Origin: Streptomyces sp. NBC_01232 | GTDB lineage: Bacteria > Actinomycetota > Actinomycetes > Streptomycetales > Streptomycetaceae | Assembly: GCF_035989885.1 (NCBI RefSeq) | Contig: NZ_CP108518.1 | Span: forward strand, 7,369,001 to 7,433,000 | DNA length: 64,000 nt | Direction: 5' to 3' | Program-made: the position numbers and the translations under genes | Notes under the pieces: generated by a model | Seen by the model: the letters and a program-made list of their open reading frames with translations, nothing else | The model's database searches: none | What the model was told of the DNA's origin: nothing | Shown here: piece after piece, positions 45,011 through 54,401 of the stretch | Position numbering within the stretch: position 1 is the stretch's first letter | Layout of the letters: each line of letters begins with the position of its first letter

Positions 45011-45481
45011 TCAGCGGGCGTAGGCGAGGGGCATGTCGCTGTGGTGGGGTGCGAACAGGTCGAGGATCCGGGTGCGGGCCGAGTCGAGCCGACGGGCGAT
45101 GACTGCGGCAACAGCGGTGGATATGCAACGGCCCACGGCCGGGTTCTCGTCGCAGAGCTTCCGTACGGCCACCGCGTCGAATTCGAGTGCGCGGACAGGG
45201 TGGGTGGTGATGGCCCCCAGGTGCCAGGCGTAGGGCGGGACCATCCAGGACCAGCCGAGGAGCTCTCCCGAACCGAGGGTGCCGATGACGGCGGCCTTGT
45301 GCCCGGGGACGTGCAGGTCGAGGTCGACGGTGCCGTTCTCGATGATCCAGAAGCGGTCGGCCCGTTGTCGTTCCTTGAAGATGCGGGTTCCGGCGGGGAT
45401 GTCCACGCGGTGGGCGTGGGCGAGCAGGGCCTCACGCGCTTCGGGTTCCATCTCGTCCAGGAGAGTGTTCATGCTGGTCAT
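45011..45481 (-). CDS. Cyclic-nucleotide-binding-domain protein
   Basis: ATG 45481 with GGAGG 8 bases upstream gives 156 residues. It is a single cNMP-binding beta-barrel (VDIPAGTRIFKERQRADRFW, IIENGTVDLDLHVPG, phosphate cassette-like LGSGELLGWSWMVPP). The C-terminal helix lacks the Crp helix-turn-helix, so it cannot bind DNA as Crp does. It may sense cAMP or simply be a folded relic of that family. Tandem DevR-type boxes lie 77-113 bases upstream. It leads a two-gene unit with the CBS-BON gene. Confidence 0.82.
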   Translation of the reverse strand: MTSMNTLLDEMEPEAREALLAHAHRVDIPAGTRIFKERQRADRFWIIENGTVDLDLHVPGHKAAVIGTLGSGELLGWSWMVPPYAWHLGAITTHPVRALEFDAVAVRKLCDENPAVGRCISTAVAAVIARRLDSARTRILDLFAPHHSDMPLAYAR

Positions 45482-45557
45482 GGTGTGCCTCCAGCCCTTC
45501 CCCTTCAGGCTCGCGCCGGTCCTCGGGGTGAGGGAGGGCCTCGTGGTGCATACCGCA

Positions 45558-45594
45558 GGGCCCATCCGGCCCGGGTCAGCGGACCAGGACGGCC
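45558..45594. promoter_or_regulatory. Candidate tandem DevR/OsdR boxes upstream of the cNMP gene
   Basis: GGGCCCATCCGGCCC (45558-45572) and CGGACCAGGACGGCC (45580-45594) are two GGnCC-N4-GGCC elements 22 bp apart. They lie 77 bases upstream of the minus-strand cNMP gene, the second overlapping the end of the MBL gene. The second is a weaker match. Confidence 0.45.
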
Positions 45595-47003
45595 TCCCCG
45601 GGCTTGGGTACGACGGCCGTCCAGCCCAGCTCGCGGTCGATGCGGTCCCGGAGAGTCCCGGCCGCGGCCTCCTCGCCGTGGACGAGGTAGGTGGTGTGCG
45701 GGGCGGGGGCGGCGCGCAGCCAGTCGATGATCTGGTCGCCGTCGGCGTGGGCGGAGAAGTGGGGTACGTCGGCCACCTCGGCACGTACGGGGATGTACTC
45801 GCCGAACATCTTCAGGGTGCGGGCGCCGTCGACGAGGTCACGCGCCCGCGTTCCGGCGGCGGCGAAGCCGACGATGACGACGGCGTTGCGGGGGTCGGGC
45901 AGGAGTCGGTGGAGGTGGTGCAGGACCCGGCCGCCGGTGGCCATTCCGGCGGAGGAGACGATGACTGCCGGCCCGGTGGTGCTGTTGATGTCGATCGACT
46001 CCTGGACGGTACGGGCGGCCAGGAACGGCTCCGGGCTGAACGCCGCCTCGCCCTGGGCCAGGATCTCGGGCCGCAGCTCGGGAGAGTGGGAGCGCAGGGC
46101 GTCCCGGTAGACGTCCAGGGCGGCCAGGGCCATGGGACTGTCGACGTACACGGGTACGCTCCGGGGCAAGGTGCCGTCGCGGCGCAGCCCGGCCAGCTCG
46201 TGCAGGACCACCTCGGTCCGGTCGATCGCGAACGACGGGATGACCACGGTTCCGCCGCGCGACAGCGTTCTGGTGACCACGGCAGCGAACTCGCGCCGCG
46301 CCGTCTCGTGGTCGTGTCGGCGGTCGCCGTAGGTGGACTCCATCAGGAGCACGTCGGCGCCGGAGAACGGCTCCGGGGGCAGCAGCAGGGGGTGCCCGGG
46401 GCGGCCCAGGTCGCCGCTGACGGCCAGGGTGTGGCCGTCCTCCAGCGTGAGGTGGGCCCAGGCGGAGCCGAGGATGTGCCCACCGTGGTGCAGCCTCAGC
46501 TTCGTTCCCGCCATAATTTCGATCTCGCTGCCGATCTCGACCGGGTCGAAGAACTTCAGCGTGTTCTCGACGTCCGCGTCGTCGTAGAGCGGCTTGGCGG
46601 GGCGGTGCTTGGACCAGCCGTGGCTGTTGGCGTGCTCGGATGCCTCCATCTGGAGGCGGGCGCTGTCACGGAGCACGATCTCGGCGAGCCGTGCGGTCGG
46701 GGCGGTGCTCAGGATCGGACCACGGAAGCCGTGCCGGACCAGGCGCGGCAGATAGCCGCAGTGGTCCAGGTGGGCATGGGTGACGACCACGGCGTGGAGG
46801 TCGGAGGCATCGAAGCCGGGCTTCTCCCAGTTGCGACGGCGCAGGTCCGCGAAACCCTGGAAGAGCCCGCAGTCGACCAGGATGCGGGCGTGGTCGCTCT
46901 CGACGAGGAACTTGCTGCCGGTGACCGTGCGTACTGCACCGAGCAACCGCAGGAGTGCGGGTCTGGGCGAGGCGGTGGCGGGGCGTTGGGCTGTCTCGGA
47001 CAC
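45576..47003 (-). CDS. MBL-fold RNase-like protein (beta-CASP type)
   Basis: GTG 47003 with GGGAGGG upstream gives 475 residues. The beta-lactamase fold has [15 protein letters not shown] and [12 protein letters not shown] beta-CASP insertion follows, with [37 protein letters not shown] and [19 protein letters not shown], ending in [14 protein letters not shown] and [14 protein letters not shown]. This is the RNA-processing/exonuclease branch (YSH1/CPSF-like), with all metal ligands present. The likely role is RNA turnover under stress. It is divergent from the truncated dehydrogenase, sharing a gap that contains two DevR-type boxes. Confidence 0.88.
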   Translation of the reverse strand: MSETAQRPATASPRPALLRLLGAVRTVTGSKFLVESDHARILVDCGLFQGFADLRRRNWEKPGFDASDLHAVVVTHAHLDHCGYLPRLVRHGFRGPILSTAPTARLAEIVLRDSARLQMEASEHANSHGWSKHRPAKPLYDDADVENTLKFFDPVEIGSEIEIMAGTKLRLHHGGHILGSAWAHLTLEDGHTLAVSGDLGRPGHPLLLPPEPFSGADVLLMESTYGDRRHDHETARREFAAVVTRTLSRGGTVVIPSFAIDRTEVVLHELAGLRRDGTLPRSVPVYVDSPMALAALDVYRDALRSHSPELRPEILAQGEAAFSPEPFLAARTVQESIDINSTTGPAVIVSSAGMATGGRVLHHLHRLLPDPRNAVVIVGFAAAGTRARDLVDGARTLKMFGEYIPVRAEVADVPHFSAHADGDQIIDWLRAAPAPHTTYLVHGEEAAAGTLRDRIDRELGWTAVVPKPGEAVLVR

Positions 47004-47067
47004 GACCGGCCCTCCCTTCGGTAAGGGGATCCGGTTCTCACCATCGCACCGCGTGCGGGGGCCGGCA

Positions 47068-47104
47068 GGGGGCCGACAGGCCCCGGCAGGGGACCGATCG
47101 GCCC
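47068..47104. promoter_or_regulatory. Tandem DevR/OsdR-type boxes in a divergent promoter
   Basis: GGGGGCCGACAGGCCCC (47068-47084) and GGGGACCGATCGGCCC (47089-47104) are two near-palindromes starting 21 bp apart. They are 65 bases from the MBL gene start on the left and 74 from the dehydrogenase start on the right. Confidence 0.6.
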
Positions 47105-47177
47105 ATGCGCGGCCGGTCGAGTCCGGTCCAGCCTGGCGGTGACACCTCAAGCGGTGGGAAATGGAAGAAAGGACGTC

Positions 47178-47636
47178 ATGGAGGCACTGGTCTTCCACGG
47201 CGCCGGACAGACCGCATGGCAGGGCCTACCGGACCCGGGCATCAATGACGCCGCCGATGCGGTCGTTCGTGTCGACGACGTCACCATCTGCGGTATCGAC
47301 CTGCACGTCGTCGAGGGCGACGTGCCCGAGGGGACCCCGGGCAGGATCCTCGGCCATGAGGCGGTCGGCACCGCCGTCGAGACCGGCGGCTACGTCCCTA
47401 CGGTGCGGTCCGAGGCCCGCGTGCTCGTCTCCTGCATCTCGGCCTGCGGCCGCTGCGGTTTCTGCCGCGAGAGCCACTACGGCCAGTGCTGCGGGAGCGG
47501 CGGCCGGGGGCTGGGCCACACGATCGCCGGCACAGCCCGTGCGGGCGACACCGGCGCCCCCAAGGTCGCGCTCGGTGGGCCCGGCACGATGCCGTCACCG
47601 TCCCGGCCACCCGGCCGTGACACCGAGAGGACGTGA
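47178..47636 (+). pseudogene. Zinc-type alcohol dehydrogenase, truncated
   Basis: ATG 47178 encodes [20 protein letters not shown], then the catalytic-zinc region TICGIDLHVVEGDVPEGTPG and GRILGHEAVGTAVE. The structural-zinc cluster CISACGRCGFCRESHYGQCC follows. After GLGHTIAGT the sequence becomes unrelated (ARAGDTGAPKVALGGPG) and stops at residue 152, where the family has about 345. The whole NAD-binding Rossmann half is missing, so no dehydrogenase activity is expected. The DevR-type boxes upstream suggest it was, or the transcript still is, part of the stress regulon. Confidence 0.8.
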
Positions 47637-47641
47637 AGACG

Positions 47642-48322
47642 ATGAGCAGAACCCAGCACAGGCAGGGCGCCGCGGAGGCGCCGACCGGACGCACGGACCT
47701 CGGACGGCGGATCGCCATGCGCCGTGAGGAACTCGGCCTCACCCGGGACCAACTGGGTGAGCGCTGCGGGGCTGACGGCGCGTACATCACCTACCTGGAG
47801 GAACACGCGGCAGCGCCGGAGATCGGCTCCCTCCTGCGGCTCGCCGACGCGCTGGGGACGACCGCCGCGGAACTCTCCGGCGCGACGACGGAAAACCCAC
47901 CCGGCAGAGGAACGGCCGTCCGGGACGCCGAGCTGGTCGAGTTGTCCGACGGCGAGTGCCGGCGGCTGCTTTCCACGCACGGCGTCGGCAGGATCGCCGT
48001 CTTCACCCCGGACGGTCCGGCGATCTTCCCGGTCAATTACGTAGTGGCGGGCCGCGACATCGCCTTCAGGACCTCGGGTGACGCGGTGCTCGCGCGGGCC
48101 GCCGGGACGGAAGTGGCCTTCGAGGTCGACCGCATCGACGACGTCACGCGCCTGGGCTGGAGCGTCATGGCCGTGGGTGAGGCAGAAGGCGTCACCGATG
48201 CGGAGGAACTCGGCCGGCTCGATGCCGTCTCGTACTCGCTGCCCTGGGCCGGCGGTCCGCGGACCCACTGGATGAAGGTCACTGCGATCCGGATCACCGG
48301 GCGCCGGGTGATCCGGCAGTGA
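47642..48322 (+). CDS. XRE helix-turn-helix fused to a flavin-binding (PNPOx-like) domain
   Basis: ATG 47642, with GAGAGG 11 bases upstream, is preferred to GTG 47633. The 226-residue protein has an XRE HTH (RIAMRREELGLTRDQLGERC, GADGAYITYLEEHAAAPEIG). Its pyridoxamine-phosphate-oxidase-like split barrel (CRRLLSTHGVGRIAVFTPDG, PVNYVVAGRDIAFRTSGDAV, VAFEVDRIDD) is of the kind that binds FMN or F420. A DNA-binding flavoprotein could act as a redox-responsive regulator. It is the head of a tightly coupled set with the phosphomutase and GH65 genes (overlaps of 4 bases). Confidence 0.85.
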   Translation: MSRTQHRQGAAEAPTGRTDLGRRIAMRREELGLTRDQLGERCGADGAYITYLEEHAAAPEIGSLLRLADALGTTAAELSGATTENPPGRGTAVRDAELVELSDGECRRLLSTHGVGRIAVFTPDGPAIFPVNYVVAGRDIAFRTSGDAVLARAAGTEVAFEVDRIDDVTRLGWSVMAVGEAEGVTDAEELGRLDAVSYSLPWAGGPRTHWMKVTAIRITGRRVIRQ

Positions 48323-49077
48323 GCCCGCTGCGCGCCGTCGTCCTCGACACCGACGGGGTCCTCCTCGACTCCACCGCGCTCCATGCAGCTGCGTGGAAGT
48401 CCGCCTTCGACGGCTGCCTCGACACATGGGCGGCCGTCCCCGGCCACGCAGCTCAGCCGCCCTTCGACACCGAGCGGGAGTACCGGGAACTGGTGGACGG
48501 GAAACCCCGTCTCGACGGCGCTCTCGCCTTCCTGACCGCGCGCGGCATCGAGCTCCCGCCGGGCGACGCCGCGGATCCGCCGGGGTGCGGTACGGCGTGG
48601 GCGGTCGCCGCCCGGAAGGAGCGCGCGTTCACGGAAGCGCTCCAGGCCGGAGCCGTCGAGGCGTTCTCGGAAGTCCGGCCCGCACTCGAAGCGCTGCGTG
48701 CCCAGGGGATGCGGTGCGCCGTGGTCTCCGCATCCAGACATGCCCGCCCGTTGCTGGAGTCCGCCGCGATCACCCCCCTCGTCGACGTGCTCGTGGACGG
48801 CACGGATGCCGAGCGGCTGACCCTGGCGGGCAAGCCGGACCCCGCCCTGTTCCTGGAAGCGCTACGCCGGCTGCACCTGGACCCGGCCGACGCGGCGATG
48901 GTCGAAGACGCTCTGGCCGGGGTGGAGGCGGGCCGACGCGGTCACTTCGGCCTGGTGATCGGCCTCGACCGGTCCGGCGGCACGTCCGCCGCAGCGAACC
49001 TGCGGGATCGCGGCGCGGATGTCGTCCTCCCTGACCTCACGGCCGTCGTCGACACCGTTGCCGGAGCGCGGCCGTGA
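48319..49077 (+). CDS. HAD-type beta-phosphoglucomutase-like hydrolase
   Basis: GTG 48319 overlaps the upstream stop (GTGA) and gives 252 residues. Motif I is VVLDTDGVLLDS with nucleophile and acid/base Asp pair, followed by a cap domain with the substrate loop ELVDGKPRLDGALAFL. Motif II CAVVSASRH, motif III KPDPALFLEAL and motif IV MVEDALAGVEAGRRG complete the set. The cap and the neighbouring GH65 phosphorylase point to conversion of beta-glucose-1-phosphate to glucose-6-phosphate. It overlaps the GH65 gene by 4 bases. Confidence 0.88.
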   Translation: MSPLRAVVLDTDGVLLDSTALHAAAWKSAFDGCLDTWAAVPGHAAQPPFDTEREYRELVDGKPRLDGALAFLTARGIELPPGDAADPPGCGTAWAVAARKERAFTEALQAGAVEAFSEVRPALEALRAQGMRCAVVSASRHARPLLESAAITPLVDVLVDGTDAERLTLAGKPDPALFLEALRRLHLDPADAAMVEDALAGVEAGRRGHFGLVIGLDRSGGTSAAANLRDRGADVVLPDLTAVVDTVAGARP

Positions 49078-51476
49078 ACACCGCGTGGACCTGGACTTTC
49101 GACCGCTACGACCCGAAGACGGAGCGGGTCGTCGAGGCCCTGTGCACGCTGGGAAACGGCCGGTTCGCCACGCGCGGAGCCGCCCCCGAATCACCCGCCG
49201 ACGCCGTGCACTATCCCGGCACCTATGCGGCGGGCTGCTACAACTGGCTCCCCTCGCAGGTCGCCGGCAAACAGGTCGGCAACGAAGACATGGTCAACCT
49301 CCCCGACTGGACCCGGGTGCGCTACCGCTGCCTGCCGGAGGACGGGCCGGCGGGGGAGTGGCTCACTCCCGACGACCCGAGCCTGCGCCATCACCGCGCC
49401 GTGCTGGACCTGCACGCGGGGACCCTCACCCGCCGCATGCTGTTCCAGGACGGCCACGGCCGTCGGCTCGGCGTCACCCACACCCGGCTCGTTCACATGG
49501 CGGACCCCTACCTCGCCGCTCAGCAGAGCACCTTCCGCGCGTCCGGATGGCGCGGAACCATCGAGATCCAGTCCGTACTGGACGGTGACGTCACCAATGC
49601 CGGCGTCGCGCGGTACCGGGCCCTCGATGGGCGCCACCTCACGGGCCACCGCACCGGCGTCGGCGCGGACGGCATCGCCTGGCTCTCCTGCGAGACCACA
49701 TCGCTCCGCACCCGGATCGGCATCGCGGTACGCACATCCTCCTGCCCCCTGGCCGCCGTGACCCTGAGCTGCACGGAGGCAGCGACCGTGCAGACCTTCC
49801 GGTTGCCGATCTCCCGCGGACATCCCGTCGTCGTCCTCAAGGCAGCCGCCCTTCACAGCTCGCTGGACCGACCCGCAGGCGATCCGCTCACGTCTGCGGT
49901 CGAACACGTCACGCACGCACCGGACTTCGCGACCGCGCTCGCCGGCCACAAGGCCGCCTGGGAAGACCTGTGGAGCCGAGGCGAGGTAAAGATGCCCGGT
50001 GAGGCCGGCCGGATCCTCCGCCTCCACGCCTTCCACGTCCTGCAGACCCTCTCCCCGCACACGGCGGAGCTCGACGTCGGCGTACCCGCCAGAGGCCTGC
50101 ACGGAGAGGCATACCGGGGTCACGTCTTCTGGGACGAGCTGTTCGTCACCCCCTACCTCACCCTGCACCTCCCCGAGGTGGCACGCGCCGTGCTCATGTA
50201 CCGCCACCGGCGCCTGCCCGCGGCCCGTGCCGCAGCGCGGCGGGCCGGGCGGCCGGGCGCGATGTTCCCCTGGCAGAGCGCCAGTTCGGGGCACGAGGAA
50301 ACGCAGACGCTGCACCTCAATCCGCGCTCCGGCCGCTGGCTGCCGGACCACTCCCGCCTCCAGCGCCATGTGGGCTCCGCGATCGCCTGGAACGTCTGGC
50401 GCTATGCGCAGACCACCGGTGACACCGGCTTCCTGTACGGCCCCGGCGCCGAACTGCTCATGGGTATCGCCCGCTACTGGGGAGCGGCCGCCGACTACGA
50501 CACCGACCTGGAGCGCTACCGGATCCGCGGGGTCGTGGGCCCGGACGAATATCACGACGCCTACCCCGGGGCCGCGACTCCGGGGATCGACGACAACGCC
50601 TATACGAACGTGACCGCCGCATGGGTGCTGGCCCGCGCACTCGAGCTGGCCGCAGAGCTGCCGAGGACGCGCATGCGTCAACTTGAGCAACAACTGGACG
50701 TCAATGCAGAGGTGTTGAACCGCTGGGAGGACGTGTCACGCCGTCTCCACGTCCCCTTGCACGGCGATGTCATCAGCCAGTTCGAGGGCTACGGTGATCT
50801 GGCCGAGCTGGATTGGGACGCCTATCGCGCTCGGTACACGGACATCCGCCGCCTCGACCGGATCCTGGAGTCCGAGGACGACACGGTGAACCGCTACCAG
50901 GTGTCGAAGCAGGCCGACACCCTCATGCTCGGCTACCTCTTCCGCCCCGACGAGCTGCACGACATCTTCGCCCGGCTCGGCCACCGGCTCGACGACGACC
51001 TCTGGCGGGCGACCGTCGCGTACTACTTGCAGCGCACGAGCCACGGTTCGACGCTCAGCAGCCTCGTCCACGGCTGGGTCCTGGCCCGCCACAAGGGACC
51101 CGACGCCTGGCGGTACTGCGAGGAAGCACTGCTCGGCGACGTGATGGACATCCAGGGCGGCACCACCGGCGAAGGCATCCACCTCGGAGCCATGGCCGGC
51201 ACCCTCGACCTCATCGAACGGGGCATCGTGGGGGTCGGGGTCGGCCCGGACGGACTGCGCATCGACCCCGTCCCGCTCCGGGAGGTGCCGCGCTGCTCCT
51301 TCACCGTCGACTGCCTGGGGCACCGCGCCATTCATATCCGGTTCCTCCCAGGAAAACTGGGCATCGAGGTCCCCTCGTCCCGAACGGCGCCTCCCCTTCC
51401 CCTGTGCCTGCCCGGTGGCGTGACTGCGGACCTGCCCGCGGGTCGGCAGAGGTGGTTCCGCATGGAAGCCGGCTGA
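49074..51476 (+). CDS. GH65 disaccharide phosphorylase (maltose/trehalose/kojibiose type)
   Basis: GTG 49074 (GTGA overlap) gives 800 residues. The N-terminal beta-sandwich (LCTLGNGRFATRGAAPESPA) precedes the (alpha/alpha)6 barrel with GLHGEAYRGHVFWDELFVTP, the catalytic acid in RIRGVVGPDEYHDAYPG, and phosphate-site segments KQADTLMLGYLF, RTSHGSTLSSLVHGWV and DIQGGTTGEGIHLGAMAGTL. GH65 enzymes split an alpha-glucose disaccharide with inorganic phosphate to give beta-glucose-1-phosphate, used by the phosphomutase encoded just upstream. The exact disaccharide is not fixed. This pair would save ATP during energy stress. Confidence 0.92.
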   Translation: MNTAWTWTFDRYDPKTERVVEALCTLGNGRFATRGAAPESPADAVHYPGTYAAGCYNWLPSQVAGKQVGNEDMVNLPDWTRVRYRCLPEDGPAGEWLTPDDPSLRHHRAVLDLHAGTLTRRMLFQDGHGRRLGVTHTRLVHMADPYLAAQQSTFRASGWRGTIEIQSVLDGDVTNAGVARYRALDGRHLTGHRTGVGADGIAWLSCETTSLRTRIGIAVRTSSCPLAAVTLSCTEAATVQTFRLPISRGHPVVVLKAAALHSSLDRPAGDPLTSAVEHVTHAPDFATALAGHKAAWEDLWSRGEVKMPGEAGRILRLHAFHVLQTLSPHTAELDVGVPARGLHGEAYRGHVFWDELFVTPYLTLHLPEVARAVLMYRHRRLPAARAAARRAGRPGAMFPWQSASSGHEETQTLHLNPRSGRWLPDHSRLQRHVGSAIAWNVWRYAQTTGDTGFLYGPGAELLMGIARYWGAAADYDTDLERYRIRGVVGPDEYHDAYPGAATPGIDDNAYTNVTAAWVLARALELAAELPRTRMRQLEQQLDVNAEVLNRWEDVSRRLHVPLHGDVISQFEGYGDLAELDWDAYRARYTDIRRLDRILESEDDTVNRYQVSKQADTLMLGYLFRPDELHDIFARLGHRLDDDLWRATVAYYLQRTSHGSTLSSLVHGWVLARHKGPDAWRYCEEALLGDVMDIQGGTTGEGIHLGAMAGTLDLIERGIVGVGVGPDGLRIDPVPLREVPRCSFTVDCLGHRAIHIRFLPGKLGIEVPSSRTAPPLPLCLPGGVTADLPAGRQRWFRMEAG

Positions 51477-51752
51477 CCAGTGAACACCGTTCAGGAGCGC
51501 ACACACCCTCTCGCGGGCACGGCACCGCCATCGTCGCCTCGTAGACGTCCGCGATGGTCGTCTCGGACTTGCCCGCCGCCTGCATGGCCTGCGCCTGCAC
51601 GGCCTGCGCCTGTCGGGCATGAGCCCTGCGGTTCCCTGCCCGGCCCGCCATGGGCAGGTCGGCCCCTCCGAGGTACGGACCGGTCGGCCCCTCGCTCCTG
51701 TCCCACTCGGCACTGCGGCGCAGCCACCTCCAGGCGTGACCGTGGAAGCCGG
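51477..51752. promoter_or_regulatory. Intergenic region with two DevR/OsdR-like boxes
   Basis: GGGCAGGTCGGCCCC (51652-51666) and CGGACCGGTCGGCCC (51676-51690) match the stress boxes found elsewhere in this window; the second is the better match. They lie about 63 bases before a short ORF and about 210 before ppsA. The rest of this stretch holds no gene that I can support. Confidence 0.5.
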
Positions 51753-51887
51753 ATGCCGATTCAGGCTCCGGTTCCGGAAGAGGTGGCCACGATGCAGCGC
51801 ATCCGTATCCAGCCCCACCAGAAGCAGCCCCACAAGCCCGCGCCGCTGGACCTCCGCACGCCGTCCGGCCGCCCGCTCCCGTACTGA
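51753..51887 (+). CDS. Possible small basic protein ahead of ppsA
   Basis: ATG 51753 would give 44 residues (MPIQAPVPEEVATMQRIRIQ, ending PLDLRTPSGRPLPY); an internal ATG at 51792 behind GGAAGAGGTGG would give 31. It lies 14 bases before the PEP synthase start and at the normal distance from the DevR-type box, so it may be a leader or small protein in that transcript. There is no family resemblance, and it may be non-coding. Confidence 0.3.
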   Translation: MPIQAPVPEEVATMQRIRIQPHQKQPHKPAPLDLRTPSGRPLPY

Positions 51888-51901
51888 GTCCGGAGGTCGT
51901 C

Positions 51902-54351
51902 ATGGCAAGCACACGGCACGTCATTCCGTTCGCGGAACTCGGCCGACAGGACGTCGGGAGTGTCGGGGGCAAGAACGCCTCCCTGGGGGAGATGACCGCC
52001 CACCTGGCCGGTGCCGGTGTGCGCGTCCCCCCGGGGTTCGCCACGACGGCCGACGCGTACGGAGAGCTGCTCGACGGACACGGACTGCGCGGGCGGATCG
52101 AGGAACAGATCGTGCGCCTGCGCGAAGGCGCCGCGCTCGACGAGGTCGGGGCCGCGATCCGGTCGATGACCCTCGCCGAGCCGCTGCCCCCAGGGCTGCG
52201 GGCCGAGATCGTCTCCGCGTACGAGCAGCTGGGGCGCGACGAAGGACGCACGGACCCGGAGGTCGCCGTGCGCAGCAGTGCCACCGCCGAGGACCTGCCG
52301 GAGGCGAGCTTCGCCGGCCAGCAGGAGACGTACCTGAACGTGCGCGGGACCGCCCGGCTGCTGGAGTCGGTGCACCGCTGCTACGCGTCCCTCTACACCG
52401 ACCGCGCCATCGACTACCGGGAGCGGATGGGCTTCGACCACCTCCAGGTCGCCCTGTCCGTCGGCGTCCAGACCATGGTCCGCTCGGACCTGGCCGGCGC
52501 CGGCGTGATCTTCACCCTCGACCCCGAGAGCGGATTCCCCGAGGTCATCGTCATCAGCGCGGCGTTCGGGCTCGGTGAGACAGTCGTCAGCGGGCAGGTC
52601 GACCCCGACGAGTACACCGTCTTCAAGCCCAGCCTGGAGGACCCGGAGCTGGACCCGCTGATCGACGTACGCGTCGGAGCGAAGCGGCGGAAGGCGGTCT
52701 ACGCGGAGCACGGACTGACCCGGACCGTCGACACCACCCCCGAGGAGCGCTCGCAACGGGTCCTGACCGACACCGAGGTCCGGCTCCTCGCCGACTGGGC
52801 ACTGACCGTCGAAGGGCACTACGGCTGCCCCATGGACCTGGAATGGGCCAAGGACGGCCTCACCGGAGACCTGTGGATCGTCCAGGCCCGGCCCGAGACC
52901 GTACAGTCCCGCCGCGCCGCCTCCACCCTGCGCCGCTGCCGCCTGACGGCCACGCCCGGTACGCCTCTCGTGGACGGCACCGCCGTGGGCGAAGCCATCG
53001 GCAGCGGACCGGTCGTCGTTCTGGACACTCCCGTCGACCTCGACCGCTTCCCGGCCGGCGGGGTGCTCGTCACCGGCATCACCGACCCGGACTGGGAACC
53101 GATCATGAAGCGTGCCTCCGCCATCGTCACCGACCACGGCGGCCGCACCTCGCACGCAGCGATCGTCAGCCGCGAACTCGGCGTCCCCGCCGTCGTCGGC
53201 ACCGGGCGGGCGACCCACGTCCTGCCCGACGGACAGAAGGTGACCGTCTCCTGCGCCGAAGGCGGACGCGGCAAGGTCTACGACGGGCTGCTCGCCTACG
53301 AGGAGACCGAGACCGACCTCGCCGGCATTCCCGCAACCCGGACGCACGTCATGCTCAACCTCGCCGACCCCTCCGCCGCCTTCCGGTGGTGGCGCCTGCC
53401 GGCCGACGGTGTCGGCCTGGCCCGGCTGGAGTTCATCGTGGCGCACCAGGTCAAGGTCCACCCCATGGCCCTGCTGCACCCCGAACGCCTGGACCACGCG
53501 CCGACCGCTGCGCCGTCGATCAACTCACCGAGGGCTACCTCGACCGCACCCGCTACTTCACGGACCGCCTGGCGTACGGCATCGCCCGGATCGCCGCCTC
53601 CCGCTGGCCCGCCCCCGTCGTCGTACGGACCAGCGACTTCAAGACCAACGAGTACGCACGCCTCCTCGGCGGCCGTCCGTTCGAGCCGGTCGAGGCCAAC
53701 CCGATGATCGGCTGGCGGGGTGCGAGCCGCTACTACAGCGACGGATACCGGGAAGGATTCGCTCTCGAATGCCGGGCGCTGCGCCGGGTCCGCGACGAGA
53801 TGGGCCTGACGAACGTGATCGTCATGATCCCCTTCTGCCGCACCCTCGAAGAGGCCGACCGGGTCCTGGAGGTCATGGGCGAGGAAGGCCTCAGACGAGG
53901 GGAGAACGGGCTGAAGGCGTACGTCATGGCGGAGATCCCCGCCAACGTCATCCTGGCCGAGGACTTCGCCGAACGCTTCGACGGCTTCTCCATCGGCAGC
54001 AACGACCTCACCCAGCTCACCCTGGGCGTCGACCGCGACTCCGAAGCCCTCGCCCGCGTCTTCGACGAGACCAACCCGGCCGTCACCCGCAGCATCGAGA
54101 CCCTCGTCCCGCGCGCCCAGTCCGCCGGCCGCACGGTCGGTCTGTGCGGCCAGCGGCCCAGCGACGACCCCGCCTTCACCGAGTTCCTGGTCAAGACTGG
54201 CATCGACTCCATCTCCGTCGCCCCGGACAGCTTCGCCGCGGTCAAGCAGCACGTGGCCGCCGCCGAACTGGCCCGGTACGGGGAGGGCCGAACGGCCCCA
54301 TCCGGGACCCGATGGCCCCAAGCGGAGCAGCCGTCCCCCTCGCGACAGTGA
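51902..54351 (+). pseudogene. ppsA: PEP synthase/pyruvate phosphate dikinase-like gene with frameshift
   Basis: ATG 51902 (GGAGG upstream) begins an 800-residue-class PEP synthase. It has the ATP-grasp domain (VGGKNASLGEMTAHL, VRSSATAEDLPEASFAGQQE), the phosphohistidine domain TDHGGRTSHAAIVSRELG, and the PEP-binding barrel with FSIGSNDLTQLTLGVDRD and the catalytic Cys region GLCGQRPSDDP. At about 53498-53504 the frame breaks: HPERLDHAP continues in one frame, while DQLTEGYLDRTRYFTD follows in another, consistent with one missing base. Unless this is an assembly error, the catalytic barrel is lost. The enzyme would make PEP from pyruvate at ATP cost. Confidence 0.85.
54285..54319. promoter_or_regulatory. 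Tandem DevR/OsdR-type boxes upstream of Hsp20
   Basis: GGGCCGAACGGCCCC (54285-54299) and GGGACCCGATGGCCCC (54304-54319) start 19 bp apart, inside the last codons of ppsA. The nearer is 83 bases before the Hsp20 ATG. Confidence 0.65.
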
Positions 54352-54401
54352 AAGAAAGCAGCGCAGGAAGGCGCTGACCAGGCGCCGGAACGGAGCACAC
54401 C

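Noticed and set aside
51301..52284. Minus-strand frame with QAQAVQAQAMQ repeat
   Set aside because: The repeat is short and the frame crosses both GH65 and ppsA antisense; it is more likely chance.
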